The position numbers and the translations under genes are program-made. This document shows, piece by piece, positions 23,946 through 34,232 of a stretch of DNA of 64,000 bases (position 1 is the first letter of the stretch; each line of letters starts with the position of its first letter). This stretch comes from Apodemus sylvaticus. Lineage: Eukaryota > Chordata > Mammalia > Rodentia > Muridae. The stretch covers positions 69,968,219 through 70,032,218 of the forward strand of contig NC_067473.1 of the NCBI RefSeq assembly GCF_947179515.1. The letters run 5' to 3'. Under the pieces are notes generated by a model. That model saw only the letters and a program-made list of their open reading frames with translations, did no database searches and was not told the DNA's origin.

Positions 23946-24887
23946 CCAAAGACTCTCAAAATTACTGTCAATTGCTCTGTCAATGAGCCAGTGTCAATAC
24001 ATTGTCCTTATGCCTTAATTGTAATTTATGTCCTTTATAATTCTGCAATTAATAGCAATCTTGTCAGGACAACATCCTAAGCAACTGAATATTGTCTTTG
24101 TGATGTTTACATTAACTAAGTGTAAGAAATATTTATTCTTTCTAAAATATTTTGAAGATGAAGAAACCTTAAGATGCACTAGCATTACACAATGTTATAA
24201 AGGTACTTTTGTATCAATTTATGCATACCCGAGTTAAAATTGTTTTGTATTTCTGTGATGTGTATTTTCATAAAAACTGTAATGGCTGCCAGATGGGCAC
24301 AAACATGTACATAACACATGGATTCAAGCCACATTCACACTATTTTCCTTCTCCCCTAGTTGTAGACTATGCTTGGAATAAATGAGATAGACTTATACTA
24401 TGTATACAAAACAACTTAAATGCTCCTGGACATTGATAGCTAATTAATATGAAGAAAAAAAATTTTATCTTTAGATTTGTATATTATCTTCTCTGCCTTC
24501 ATATTTTTGATCAATGTTAAAATTATTTCATTAAATACAGTCTACAAAATAAATTATATAACATTTACTGCCGGACTACAGTTTCATTCACTTACTTATA
24601 AGCAAAAGTTTTCCCAGAAAGTTATTTGCAACAGCCATGAATTTTGAGACTGTAAGACATTGAGAAATATGCAATATGGCTGACATATAGTAGTAACAAT
24701 TTGTATCAGACGACTAGACAAAAATTACTTCAGGTATTATCTTTCTGTTTTTCCTGTGGATATTCAGTTTCCATTCCAAAGTTGAGCCCCACAAAGGCAA
24801 ACATAGATACCTATTCTGTGACTTAACTAGAAAGTCGCTAGGTTTTATGAAACATGTTCATTGGACCACATTGTACATATTTAAGAC

Positions 24888-24990
24888 TTTTTTTTTTTTA
24901 CAAAATCTTCTAGATTTTATTCACAGAGCCATGAACATCTTCTTCATAAATTTTTTTTTTCCATTCTCAAATGCTCACATGTCTCTCTCC
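24888..24990 (-). other. possible antisense processed 3' end
   Basis: On the minus strand, AATAAAATC is followed about 15 bases later by a 13-base A run (the T run at 24888-24900). This is the order of a polyadenylated transcript end. A second T run lies at 24951-24961. No parent transcript is recognised and no target-site duplication is clear. Confidence 0.25.
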
Positions 24991-25712
24991 TACCTAATAA
25001 TATTCAAGTAATTCAATAAATAGCACAAAATTCTGACTTAGAATAGAATGAAAGAATATTCCCCAGGTTCATATCTCTGTACTTAACATCAATCTAGAAA
25101 ATATTAGAATTACTGATCAGTCTTTCGTATCTGGAATCTTAATATAAAAGAACAAACTGTAAAAACTATCATAATCAAATTTTTTCTGCATTTCTTTCTC
25201 ACCAAATGAATTACCAGTAGGATAAATCATCCTATATTCCCTGGTTAAAATCTTGAGTATGGTAGTTCACTCTCTTACACTGAAAATGCTCAATATACAG
25301 CATATTACCCAACAACCAAAATGCAATACAGTTGAATGCTCTGGGAGCGTATTTAATCTAATATTCATTTCACAATATCAAATTTTATTAGAATTTAGAA
25401 ATCTTAATGTCTGTCCAAGACTATTTCATTTCCTGACATATTGAATAATAACTATATTTGGGTAAATGTATAATTGTTTTACTCAATTCAATTCAAAGGA
25501 TATGAAAATTAAATTTCCTTTGTACTTAAGGACAAGACAGAGATGTTTGCATAATTTATGTATCTACAATGCATACACTGATATTAGCAAGGTAACCATG
25601 TCTCTATAGCCTTTTTTTGTGATCAAAATAAAAGGTGAAAATGGAAGGTAAGAACTTGGCATATAAAATTATTTTTGATATCTATGTTAAATATACATAT
25701 TGGTAACAAGTC

Positions 25713-27415
25713 ATCTATTCTTTTTAAATTCACTTTATATTTGAATCATGCCCCCATTTCCTCTCAGTCCTATGCTTACACATCCCTCCCCCAATAATCT
25801 TTTCCCTTCTCCTTAAATAGGGGAACCGCCCCCCATGGGTACCAAACTGCCCTTCGATATCATGTCCCAGCATGACTAAGCAATACTGTCCTAATGACGC
25901 CAGACAAGGAAGCGAAGCCAGGAGAAGGGGATCCAAAGCCAGGCAACAGAGTTAAAGGCTATCTCTGCCCCAGGTGTTAGAGGACCCACATAAACACCAA
26001 ACCACACATCTGCTACAAAGATGTAGGGGGGCCTAGTTTCAACCCATGCATGCCTTTTGGTTGGTTGTTTAATCTCTGAGAGCCCCCCGTTAGTATACTT
26101 TGTAGGACTTTTAGTTGTGTCCTTGACCTATACAACTCCCTCAATCCTTCTCACTCTTTCGAAAGTGCCCCTGAGCTCGGCCTAATTTTGACTGTGGATC
26201 TCTGCATCGGTTTCCATGAGCTTCTAGGTGAAGCCTCTCAGAAGACAGTTATGCTAGGTTCCTGGTTGCAAACATAACAGAGCATTAATCCTGTCAGGAT
26301 TTGGCTATTTCCTAAAGGATGGGTTTTACGTTGGTCATTCGTTCAATCTCTACCTCATTTTTTTTTTTTTATCTCAGCACATATTGTGGGCAGGAAGAAT
26401 TTTGAGTCGAAGGTTTTGTGGGTAGGTTGGTGTCTCCCTTTCTCTGGACATTCCATCTGGCTACAGGAGGTAGCCATTCCAATCTTCCTGTCACCAGCTG
26501 TCTCAGTTAGGGTCACCCTCTTAAAATCCTGGGTACCTCCCTTATCCTAGGTCTCCAGGTTGTCACAGAGCCAAACCAATCCCAATTTTCTCCCCCAGAA
26601 ACCCCAATCTCTCCCCACAACTGATCACTACGCCTGTTCCCATCTGCCATGCAGTTTCCATCATCCATCCACCTCTGATGTCTATGACCCCTTCTTAGTG
26701 TTAGACAAGCATTCTCACTTGGCCTCTCCCTGTTACTTAGCTTCTTTGGTTTTGTGGATTGTAGCATGCTCATCCTGAACTTTATGGCTACTACTCATTT
26801 ATAAGTGAGTTCATACCATATGTGTCTATATGGGTCTACATAACTTAACCCAGAAAGATATCTTCTAGTTCCATTCATTTGCCTGCAAATTTCCTGATGA
26901 CTTCAGTTTTAACAGCTGAGTAGTATTCCACTTTGTAAATGTACAATATTTTCTTTATTCATTCATCCGTTGAGGACCATCTAGGTTGTTTCAAGCTCCT
27001 AGTTATGATGAATAAAGGCGCTATGAACATAGGTGAGCAAGTATCTTTGTGGTGTGGTGGAACATTTTTTGGGTGTATGCCCAATAATATTATAACTGGT
27101 TCATGAAGTAAAACTATTCCCAATTTCCTGAGAAATATCAAATTGATTTCCAAAGTGGTTGTACAAGTTTGCACTCCCACCAGCAATGAAAGAGTGTTTT
27201 CCTTGCTCCACAACCTTGCTAGTATATGCTGTCACTTGAGTTTTTGAGGTTAGCCATTCTGACCAGTGAAAATAGAATCTCAGTGTCCTTTTGATTTGCA
27301 TTTCCCTGATTATTACGAACAAAGTCACAGCCATTGGAGATTTCTCTGTTGAGAATTCTCTGTTCAGTTCTATATCCCCTTTTTAATAGGATTATTTGGT
27401 TTGTAGGGGTCACTA
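25713..27415 (-). mobile_element. antisense Lx-like L1, long 3' UTR plus ORF2 C-terminus
   Basis: L1 3' UTR runs from about 25713 to 26787, with CTTTTGGTTGGTTGTTTAATCTCTGAGAGCC near 26056 and GGTGAAGCCTCTCAGAAGACAGTTATGCTAGG near 26227. ORF2 follows to about 27415, where the similarity ends. Divergence is high, so this is one of the older L1 copies. A T14 run at 26359-26371 inside the UTR is not at the L1 end. Confidence 0.88.
26788..27415 (-). pseudogene. L1 ORF2 C-terminal fragment, decayed
   Basis: The minus-strand frames carry LLGIHPKNVP, then further upstream VIIREMQIKRTLRFYFH and a tail of the YSAI type near 26930. These correspond to the ORF2p C-terminal region. It is split across frames (27101-27334, 26959-27213 and 27219-27413), so several frameshifts have occurred. 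Endonuclease and reverse transcriptase are missing. Confidence 0.82.
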
Positions 27416-28515
27416 TGTCTTTCTACTGTACTGTGTCACCTGGTGATGGGAATCATAAGTAATAGCACAATATCTTCTGTCGCTCATCTAGGAAGCTACC
27501 AGCTACACATCTAAGAGATAAACAATGCTCCATATCACTTTAAGTAGTAGACTCCCATCACGTAATATATCTTACAAGCCATAGTTTCCTAAAGAAAAGG
27601 TCCATGGCACCCCTAGCTGGGCAACCAGGAAAGACCAAATCTTTAGTATATGTCCTCTGGAGAAATACAGTTCATATTCTAACCACAATAGTGTTTGGTC
27701 CAGATGATGAGCACAAAGGAAACTACATAAAATAGGTATACAGTCTCATCACGCATCAGACATTAGTATAAGCATTTAATGCATATTTAATTCATGCCTT
27801 TCCAGAATAATAGCACACACATAGCTAAGAGACCAAAGGTGGACAGGCACTTTTTCTTTCTCCTATAAATAGAAGCAGGGAGAATGAGGATTAAAGCCAG
27901 TTGGTCTGTGAAGAGTCATCAATAGCAAGTCACATTGTTTTTATTCTGCCATATCAGCTTGAAACATTCAAACTATAATCAACTTATTCAGGTTCTGAAG
28001 TGGTCTGTTTGGGATTAATTGGGAGGAAGAAATAAGGAATGCTAGATGTATTCTTTTTCTTAAAAGATATGAGATAGCTCAAGAAGAAAATGAATGGTAC
28101 TCAAAACATTTTACAAGGAACGAAAGTTATGTAAACCTGCTCACTAACTTTATGGAGGGTAAAGAGGGTGAAGAAATGGAATCATTAGAGTAAACCATTT
28201 GAGGGAATGAATGAAGAAGAAGAACTTGATTTTATATTACTCTCCAGTGATAATGTCCAAAAGAGATGGGAGTAATGCAATCCAGGTAAAATATGAATGA
28301 AAGTGAGTACAAGATAAGCAGATAATCTTCCCATGTATAGAAATAAATACAGATCAAATTTTGTTGTACCTTTTGTTTTGATTTTAGTTACAAAGCATTT
28401 ATGAGATAAATTAAAAATATAACCTTCAAATGAAAATATATTCATTAAAGGAACAAGTAAATTTTCACCTCTTATCTTTAAGAAACTGTTTCCAAGTAGG
28501 AATAATACCATGTAT

Positions 28516-28548
28516 AGCATGTATATATATACGTACATATATATATGA
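28516..28548. repeat. TA/CATA simple repeat
   Basis: GTATATATATACGTACATATATATATG: a near-palindromic TA-rich run around ACGT. Confidence 0.88.
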
Positions 28549-29079
28549 TTGCCATAATTTAATACAGCATGTGGGTAATGATGATGGTGAAACCATTAAA
28601 CATCTGCTAAGCATTTAAAAAGCATACTCTTTCCGTCACTATCAATAGCCAGAAAGTAATAAATTTTGGCATACACTGTATTGTCCTTTGGTAGCATCTA
28701 CTTGAAGGCAAGAGTAATTTTTAAGTTTGATTTTATTTGGGGTCCTTTCACTTTTCTTTACCTGATTGGATATTTTATACAAATGTTATTGTTATAGCAA
28801 GGTCAATGTTCAAGAGATTTCTTCATAGTAGCCAGTTTACCAACATAGTCTCAAGAGTTCCTACATGCAGGTCAGAAAACAGACTATTGAGCACAGAGAA
28901 AGTGCAGCTAGTTATACAAAAAAGAAGTATGATTCACAGTTTACTACAATGGACATATTGCCTACATTGTGTTATGTCGTAACTGTTATTTTGAGCCTGG
29001 AAACATTTTGTTTGTATATATACCATTGTATTGAAGGCCTGTATATTGGTTCTTAATCAGCCAATTGGGCTCTGATTGC

Positions 29080-29120
29080 AAAATAAATAAATAAATAAAT
29101 AAATGAATGAATGAATGAAA
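29080..29120 (+). repeat. (AAAT)n-(GAAT)n microsatellite
   Basis: Six or so AAAT units pass directly into four GAAT units, so one tetranucleotide appears to have mutated and spread. Confidence 0.95.
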
Positions 29121-29569
29121 GGAGTTCCAGTAAATTCTTCTTACTATTATATTTATAGAAACAGAAAATGTAGGAAGTAAGGAAACTTGTGGGTGGAAAG
29201 TAAATTTAAATATTTTTTAAAATTCGAATGTTTTCAGCTACCAACAAACAATGTATAAACATTGTGTAATACTTTTAATCACTATCAACAATAATAAGAT
29301 AAACAGATATGTAATAAGACCACTCATAATTTATGCTTGAGGCAAATTTATTTAAGAAATTATATTAAATAGTATTTATAAATAATCAATGTGTCATTTT
29401 ATAATATACAGAATATATAGCACTATATAAGGGATTTTAGCCTACCTTGCATATATAGTTCTTTTACTTAGGTGGATTCCTTAAAGCAGCAGATATCTGT
29501 AAAATAGGTAAAGAAAATATAATATCCATATATGCAGCAGGTATCAAATGCAATCCTACAAACAATAGA

Positions 29570-30400
29570 TTGCGTAGGCTCAGTACTGAACTTGGAAACT
29601 GAAGAGAACTCCAGGGGTGAGGGAGCACAGTCTGATGTCCCTCGGGACAGCTGGAGCTGGCTCAGGGCTCCCCAGGCCTGAATGGAGGCCAAGCCATCTG
29701 CTTCTCAGACTCTTGGGCACCCGGGTACCGCCGGATGCAGTAGTGGATCTGAGAACAGAGTGAGGCTGGTGGGCTGATGGTCTGGATCGAGGCTGGAGTA
29801 CTGTTGGGAGGAGTCCTTGGCTTGTTTATCAGGTGGCTAGGATTGGAGGAGGTCATGGCTGGGAGCACTGAGAGGACTTCTGCAGCAGATTAGGTGGCCT
29901 GTTCCATTGCTTTCCACAGGGGATCCCGATGAAAAGAAACAGTCTATGGTTTTAAGATATTTATTGTCATGGCCGAAAGCAGATGAGTAAAATCTGTACC
30001 CCGCTTCTCTGGGGTCGGCCTGAAGTTAAATACCTTTTAGCATGGAGGAGTGTCTGGGAGGGGGAGTTTATTGGCTAAGCCTGCAAGCCTTTAGGTACCT
30101 CATTAAAATGGAGATGTGTCTTGAGGTTATGTGACCATAGGTCATGTCCTCTACCTGTGAAGAGGCTTGGAGCATTGCCCTTACATGACTGATGGCCACA
30201 AATCTATGGTGGTCTGTGGCCTAATGTCAGGAGCCTAGTGTCTCCTGACATGCCTCCCTTTCCTCATGGTCATCGGGATTTCCAGCCTGTGCTTAACCAG
30301 GAACCAGGTTGCCTTTCACAGCCCTGCAATTTCCCCCTATGCAACCTAATCTCAGAGCATCCTCATCTGCTTCAGACTCACTGTGATTACTAACTTTACC
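29570..30400 (-). mobile_element. antisense endogenous retrovirus remnant: 3' LTR plus polypurine tract
   Basis: This GC-richer block reads as an LTR on the minus strand. A purine run, GAGGAAAGGGAGG (complement of 30253-30265), sits immediately before TGTCAGGAG at 30250, which is the order polypurine tract then LTR start. An AATAAA lies downstream (complement of 29960-29965). The other LTR end is uncertain; TGTCCC at 29636 is one candidate. Sequence at 30266-30400 would be the end of the internal region. No viral gene is recognisable; the minus-strand frames at 29468-29868 have no known motif. The ERV class is not determined. Confidence 0.55.
30225..30250. other. perfect 9-bp inverted repeat, 8-nt loop
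   Basis: TGTCAGGAG at 30225-30233 pairs with CTCCTGACA at 30242-30250. It lies at the proposed start of the antisense LTR. Confidence 0.9.
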
Positions 30401-30744
30401 TAACACATGACTTTTTATATGAAATAAAAGGCAGTGACAGGATTTGGGGAAAACATGGTATAATCTAGAATGTAAAGTATTGTAAAGTCAGACAGTAGAG
30501 GACAGGAGGTCAGGAAAATTGATCCATCACCTTGGTGAAATTAAAAAATTAAAATCATGTCATAGGCTCAACTAACAGTAGGCTGGGAAGCGACCACAAG
30601 TCTGACATACATGATGGCATGCATTGAGACACTTGATGGTAATGTAGGCAGAAATTTGAAAGGGTAAATAAAGGCCTCCTCTTTTTTGTTACAACTTTGC
30701 TTCATTTTATTGTTATAGACAATGTTACATTTGATTAAAAATTA
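30401..30744. other. unassigned sequence
   Basis: AT-rich; nothing recognisable between the ERV remnant and the next L1. Confidence 0.45.
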
Positions 30745-31614
30745 TTTTTAATTTTATTTAATCTTTTTTTACAATCCAGATTTTATCCCCCTCTCGGACC
30801 ACCCTCTGACTTTTCCACATCCCATACCTCCTCCCCCACCTCCAAGAGGATATCTCCACCACCCAGCCCCTAACAGAACTCCCTGCGCCCTGGGGCCTCC
30901 AGTCTCTTGAGGGTTAGGTGCATCTTCTCTGAGTTCAGTCTTGGCAGTGCTCTTCCGTGTCTATGTTGGAGGCCTCATATCTGTTGGTGTATGCTGCCTG
31001 GTTGGTGGTCCAGGGTCAGAGATATCTCAGGGGTTCAGGTAAGTTGAGACTGCTGGTACTCCTGCAGGATCTCCCTTCTCCTCTGTTTCTTCCCCCTTTT
31101 CTCTAATTTTACCACAGGGGTCACCAGTTTCTGTCCATTTGTTGGGTATAAATATCTGCATCTGGCCTTTTCAGCTGCTTGTTGGGTCTTTTGGAGGGCA
31201 GCCATGATAGAATTCTTTATGAGTTCACTCCATAGCCTCAGTAATAGTATTAGGCTTTGGGGCCTTCTCTTGAAATAGATCCCACTTTGGGCCTGTTTCT
31301 GGACCTTCTTTTCCTTGGGCTCTTCACCATTTTCGACCCCATAGTTCTTTCAGACAGGAAAAATTATGCGTAGAGTTTTGACTGTGGGATGACCAACCCC
31401 ATCCCTCATTTGATGCACTGTTTTTCTGCTGGAGGTGGGCTCTACAAGTTCCCACTTTCCACTATAGGGCATTTCATCTAAGGTCCCTCGCTGAGTCCCA
31501 AGACTCTCCCAAATGGAATTGTGGTGTCCTCACTTGGAACCTTTGGCTTGTTAACCTTTTTGAGTTCTGTGGATTATATTCTGTATATTCTGTACTTCTT
31601 TTGGCTAATATCCA

Positions 31615-32199
31615 CTTATTAGTGAGTTCATATCATGCATGTCCCTTTAGGTCTGAGTTACCTCACTCAGGATGATATTTTCTTCTTCCATCCATTTACC
31701 TGAAAAACTCAGGATGGTTTCATTCTGAATAGCTGAGTAATATCCCACATTTTCTGTATCCATTCTTCTGCTGTGGGACATAGGGGTTGTTTCCAGCTTC
31801 TGGCTATCAGAAACAAGGCTACTACAAACATAGTGGAACACATGCCCCTGTGGCATGGAGAGACATCTTTTGGGTATATGTCCAAGAGTGGTATAGCTGT
31901 ACCTTCAGGTAGATCTATTCCCAATTTTCTGAGGAATCTCCAGATTGATTTCCAGAGTGGTTGCACCAGTTTGAAATTCTACCAGCCGCTGGGTGGTGGT
32001 GGCACACGCCTGTAATTCCAGAACTCTGGGAGGCAGAGGCAGGCGGATTTCTGAGTTCGAGGCCAGCCTGGTCTACAGAGTGAGTTCCAGGACAGCCAGG
32101 GTTATACAGAGAAACCCTGTCTCGAAAAAACCAAATCCCAAAAACAAAACAAAACAAGAAATTCTACCAGCAATGGAGGATTGTTCCTCTTTCTTCAGA
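31615..32199 (-). pseudogene. L1 ORF2 C-terminal fragment, split by a B1
   Basis: The minus-strand frames show PLWKSIWRFLRKLGIDLPEG, LLDIYPKDVSP and YYSAIQN, then SGKWMEEENIILSEVTQT close to the end. The coding sequence is divided between two frames (31647-31856 and 31709-31966), so at least one frameshift exists, and the B1 at 31987-32157 cuts it. No reverse transcriptase domain remains. Confidence 0.88.
31987..32157 (+). mobile_element. B1 SINE inserted in L1, with 14-bp target-site duplication
   Basis: A well-preserved B1: CGCTGGGTGGTGGTGGCACACGCC, CTGGGAGGCAGAGGCAGGCGG, GAGTTCGAGGCCAGCCTGGTC, GAGAAACCCTGTCTCG, then an A-rich tail with AACAAAACAAAACAAG. GAAATTCTACCAGC occurs at 31973-31986 and again at 32158-32171. 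The L1 text continues across it, so the B1 is younger than the L1. Confidence 0.98.
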
Positions 32200-32535
32200 T
32201 GTAGGGGGAAAAAAAAGTTGCATACTTTGAAATATCTTACCAGTATTTACATGAAATATTAAAAATGTAATCTAGAAAAAGTGTCTAGAGTCTAATTTTA
32301 TATAAAAATAATATCTATGTGGAGAACAGTTGAGGGAGAGATCAGTTTCAGAATATACAGAATAAAAAGCAGCGAAATCTGAAATTATACAGTAAAGATA
32401 TACAATATTTTATTGTTTGAATATGAATTGACTCCAAAATAACTTTCATCCACTTTTATCTAATAAACAAATGTCAATACATTTTTATTTTTTGATAATA
32501 GAAAAATTTAGTTTGGATTATTTTTTAAATTATTT
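32200..32535. other. unassigned sequence
   Basis: AT-rich; no feature recognised. Confidence 0.45.
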
Positions 32536-32610
32536 TGAGGTTTAGAAAGATGACTCAGCAGTTGAGAGCACTTACTACTCTTACAGGAGAGCAGGATTTG
32601 ATTCTTCTAT
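32536..32610 (+). mobile_element. B2/B3-type SINE head, truncated
   Basis: GGTTTAGAAAGATGACTCAGCAGTTGAGAGCACTTACTACTCTTAC matches the tRNA-derived head of B2/B3 SINEs, including the A-box region GATGACTCAGCAGTTGAGAGC and the B-box region near GATTTGATTC. The right part and tail are missing. Confidence 0.75.
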
Positions 32611-33562
32611 ATTTTTTGTTTATCTGAAGGTTATGACACAGTTGTTTGTGGAATAAAATGGTATATCAGAAACTCCACATTAATTACACATGGCAACTGT
32701 TCTGCATGAAGAAGAGGTTGGATGTTGGGTATTTGTTCTTAGATCACTTTATCCTAATACACAGTTTGGAATTGGCTATGCTTTGTGACAGTTAAAAGCA
32801 AAAGGTCTTTATCTGTTATAATCATTTCTCTGTAGCCTGTAATTCTTGCTCCCTGTCTTCACAGAAGGGACCTTTTCCCAGGTCTATGTTCCCACTTGGT
32901 GCTTGTGTGGATAGAAGATGAAGAATAATACAGAATTCATTATTGAGAAGTTCAGACCTTAAGATGCTATATAAATGATGAATGAAAGTCTATTTTCACT
33001 AATTTTACTTTTGCAAATCAGACTCTTTATGAGCTACAATAGTAACAACAATCCTATTAAAAGTCTAAATGTATTCAATATGCAGACTCCAGCATCATTT
33101 CTTTATGGAAAGTAGACCTGCATCAATTCATCTTTTAGATAAATGTGATTCACAATTCCTCTCCTTTTGTACTGTCCTTATTGCTTCATCATTTCACAGC
33201 CTTATTCTTCTGCCTCTATTCCATGAATAATGAATACAATGTTTTAATGATTCTTGTAAATAGAGACCGTATTTTTTTCTCATGAAGCATGAGGAAAAAA
33301 TATTCATAATATTTTATTTCTGCCATTGTGCTTGAGATTAATAGCACAATTTCTTACACACAAAGTTTATTATAGATCATAAAATGAATGGAATCTCTTT
33401 CCTGATTGGCTGAGAAAGAGAGCTTAATCTTATGTAATTATCTTTCAAATCACACATGTATCCATCCAATAAAACTCTCTATTAGATCAGTGAACCATTA
33501 CACATAATTTTAACATATTAATATTCATTTAAACTTTATATACCTCAAAATATATCTCTACA
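32611..33562. other. unassigned sequence
   Basis: AT-rich; nothing recognised. Confidence 0.45.
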
Positions 33563-33574
33563 TGGTAAATTTCT

Positions 33575-33777
33575 TTTTTTATTAAATACTCCTTTCTTTT
33601 CTTTTAAATTTTACCTGTGTTGATGCTTCTTTTGGCTGCAAGTCTATGGGCAGGTGTGAGATCACTTGGAACTAGAGTTAAAGACACTTGTGAGTTGCTA
33701 TGTTGGAGTTAAGAATTGAACTGATTTCCTCTGGTAGTGTAGCCAGTTCTCTTAAACACTGAGCCATCTCTCTAGTC
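33575..33777 (-). mobile_element. B3-type SINE, antisense, with target-site duplication
   Basis: The complement of the tRNA-derived head is at 33757-33775 (ACTGAGCCATCTCTCTAGTC). GATCACTTGGAACTAGAGTTAAAGACACTTGTGAG (33659-33693) is the B3-specific middle. The T-rich complement of the tail is at 33575-33610. TGGTAAATTTCT at 33563-33574 recurs at 33778-33789, so the copy is complete and bounded. Confidence 0.93.
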
Positions 33778-34074
33778 TGGTAAATTTCTCAAAGGAAAAC
33801 AAACAACAAAAACACACTACCTCACTAAACAGTGAAAGAAACTAGTAAGGGGGATGATATCAAGAACCATAGTATTACAATTTCCTCTGCTTTCCAAAAA
33901 CAAAACAAATCAAAACAAACAAACAAACAACAATGATGACAACAAAAGAAAGGAATTCATAAACAAATATTGTGTCATATTAGATCAAAAATCTTAGAAA
34001 TACAAGCTTTCATTTGCCACATGCCATAATTTTCTACAAGGAGCATCACCCTCAATTATCAGATACTAAACTTT

Positions 34075-34232
34075 TATTTGTAGATTTACATGTGCATTTG
34101 TGTATGGTATGAGAGTATTGGGTGTGGGTATACAGGTATAAGAGTCATATTTATCCTGGAGGACATTCCCTCAGTGTCAGTTTTATACTTGCAGGGCAAA
34201 TACCTACCTTCTGAGCTATCTTGCTTGCCCAA
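34075..34232 (-). mobile_element. B2/B3-type SINE remnant, antisense
   Basis: GGGCAAATACCTACCTTCTGAGCTATCTTGCTTGCCC at 34195-34231 reads as the complement of a decayed tRNA-type SINE head (…CACTGAGCTATCTCCCCAGCCC). The rest is too diverged for a firm call. Confidence 0.45.

Larger units (their letters stand above)
23120..25712. other. unassigned sequence with an old MIR-like remnant
   Basis: Mostly unrecognised AT-rich DNA. The MIR-like stretch (23795-23945) and a possible antisense retrocopy tail (24888-24990) are listed separately. Confidence 0.42.
27416..29569. other. unassigned sequence
   Basis: No gene or repeat family recognised other than the simple repeats at 28516-28548 and 29080-29120. 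The minus-strand frame at 28185-28538 has no recognisable domain. Confidence 0.45.
30745..32199 (-). mobile_element. antisense L1 (Lx-like) interrupted by a B1
   Basis: The 3' UTR spans about 30745-31614, with CCTGGGGCCTCCAGTCTCTTGAGGGTTAGGTGCATC near 30890 and ATCCCACTTTGGGCCTG near 31280. ORF2 C-terminal sequence continues to about 32199. At 31987 a sense B1 is inserted; L1 sequence resumes after it with a duplicated 14-bp target. The same UTR type occurs at 38767-39437 and 47729-48824. Confidence 0.93.

Noticed and set aside
29468..29868. Two overlapping minus-strand frames in a GC-rich block, first considered as exons or a CpG-island gene
   Set aside because: They lie in the proposed LTR/U5 part of an ERV remnant; no splice signals or protein family were recognised.
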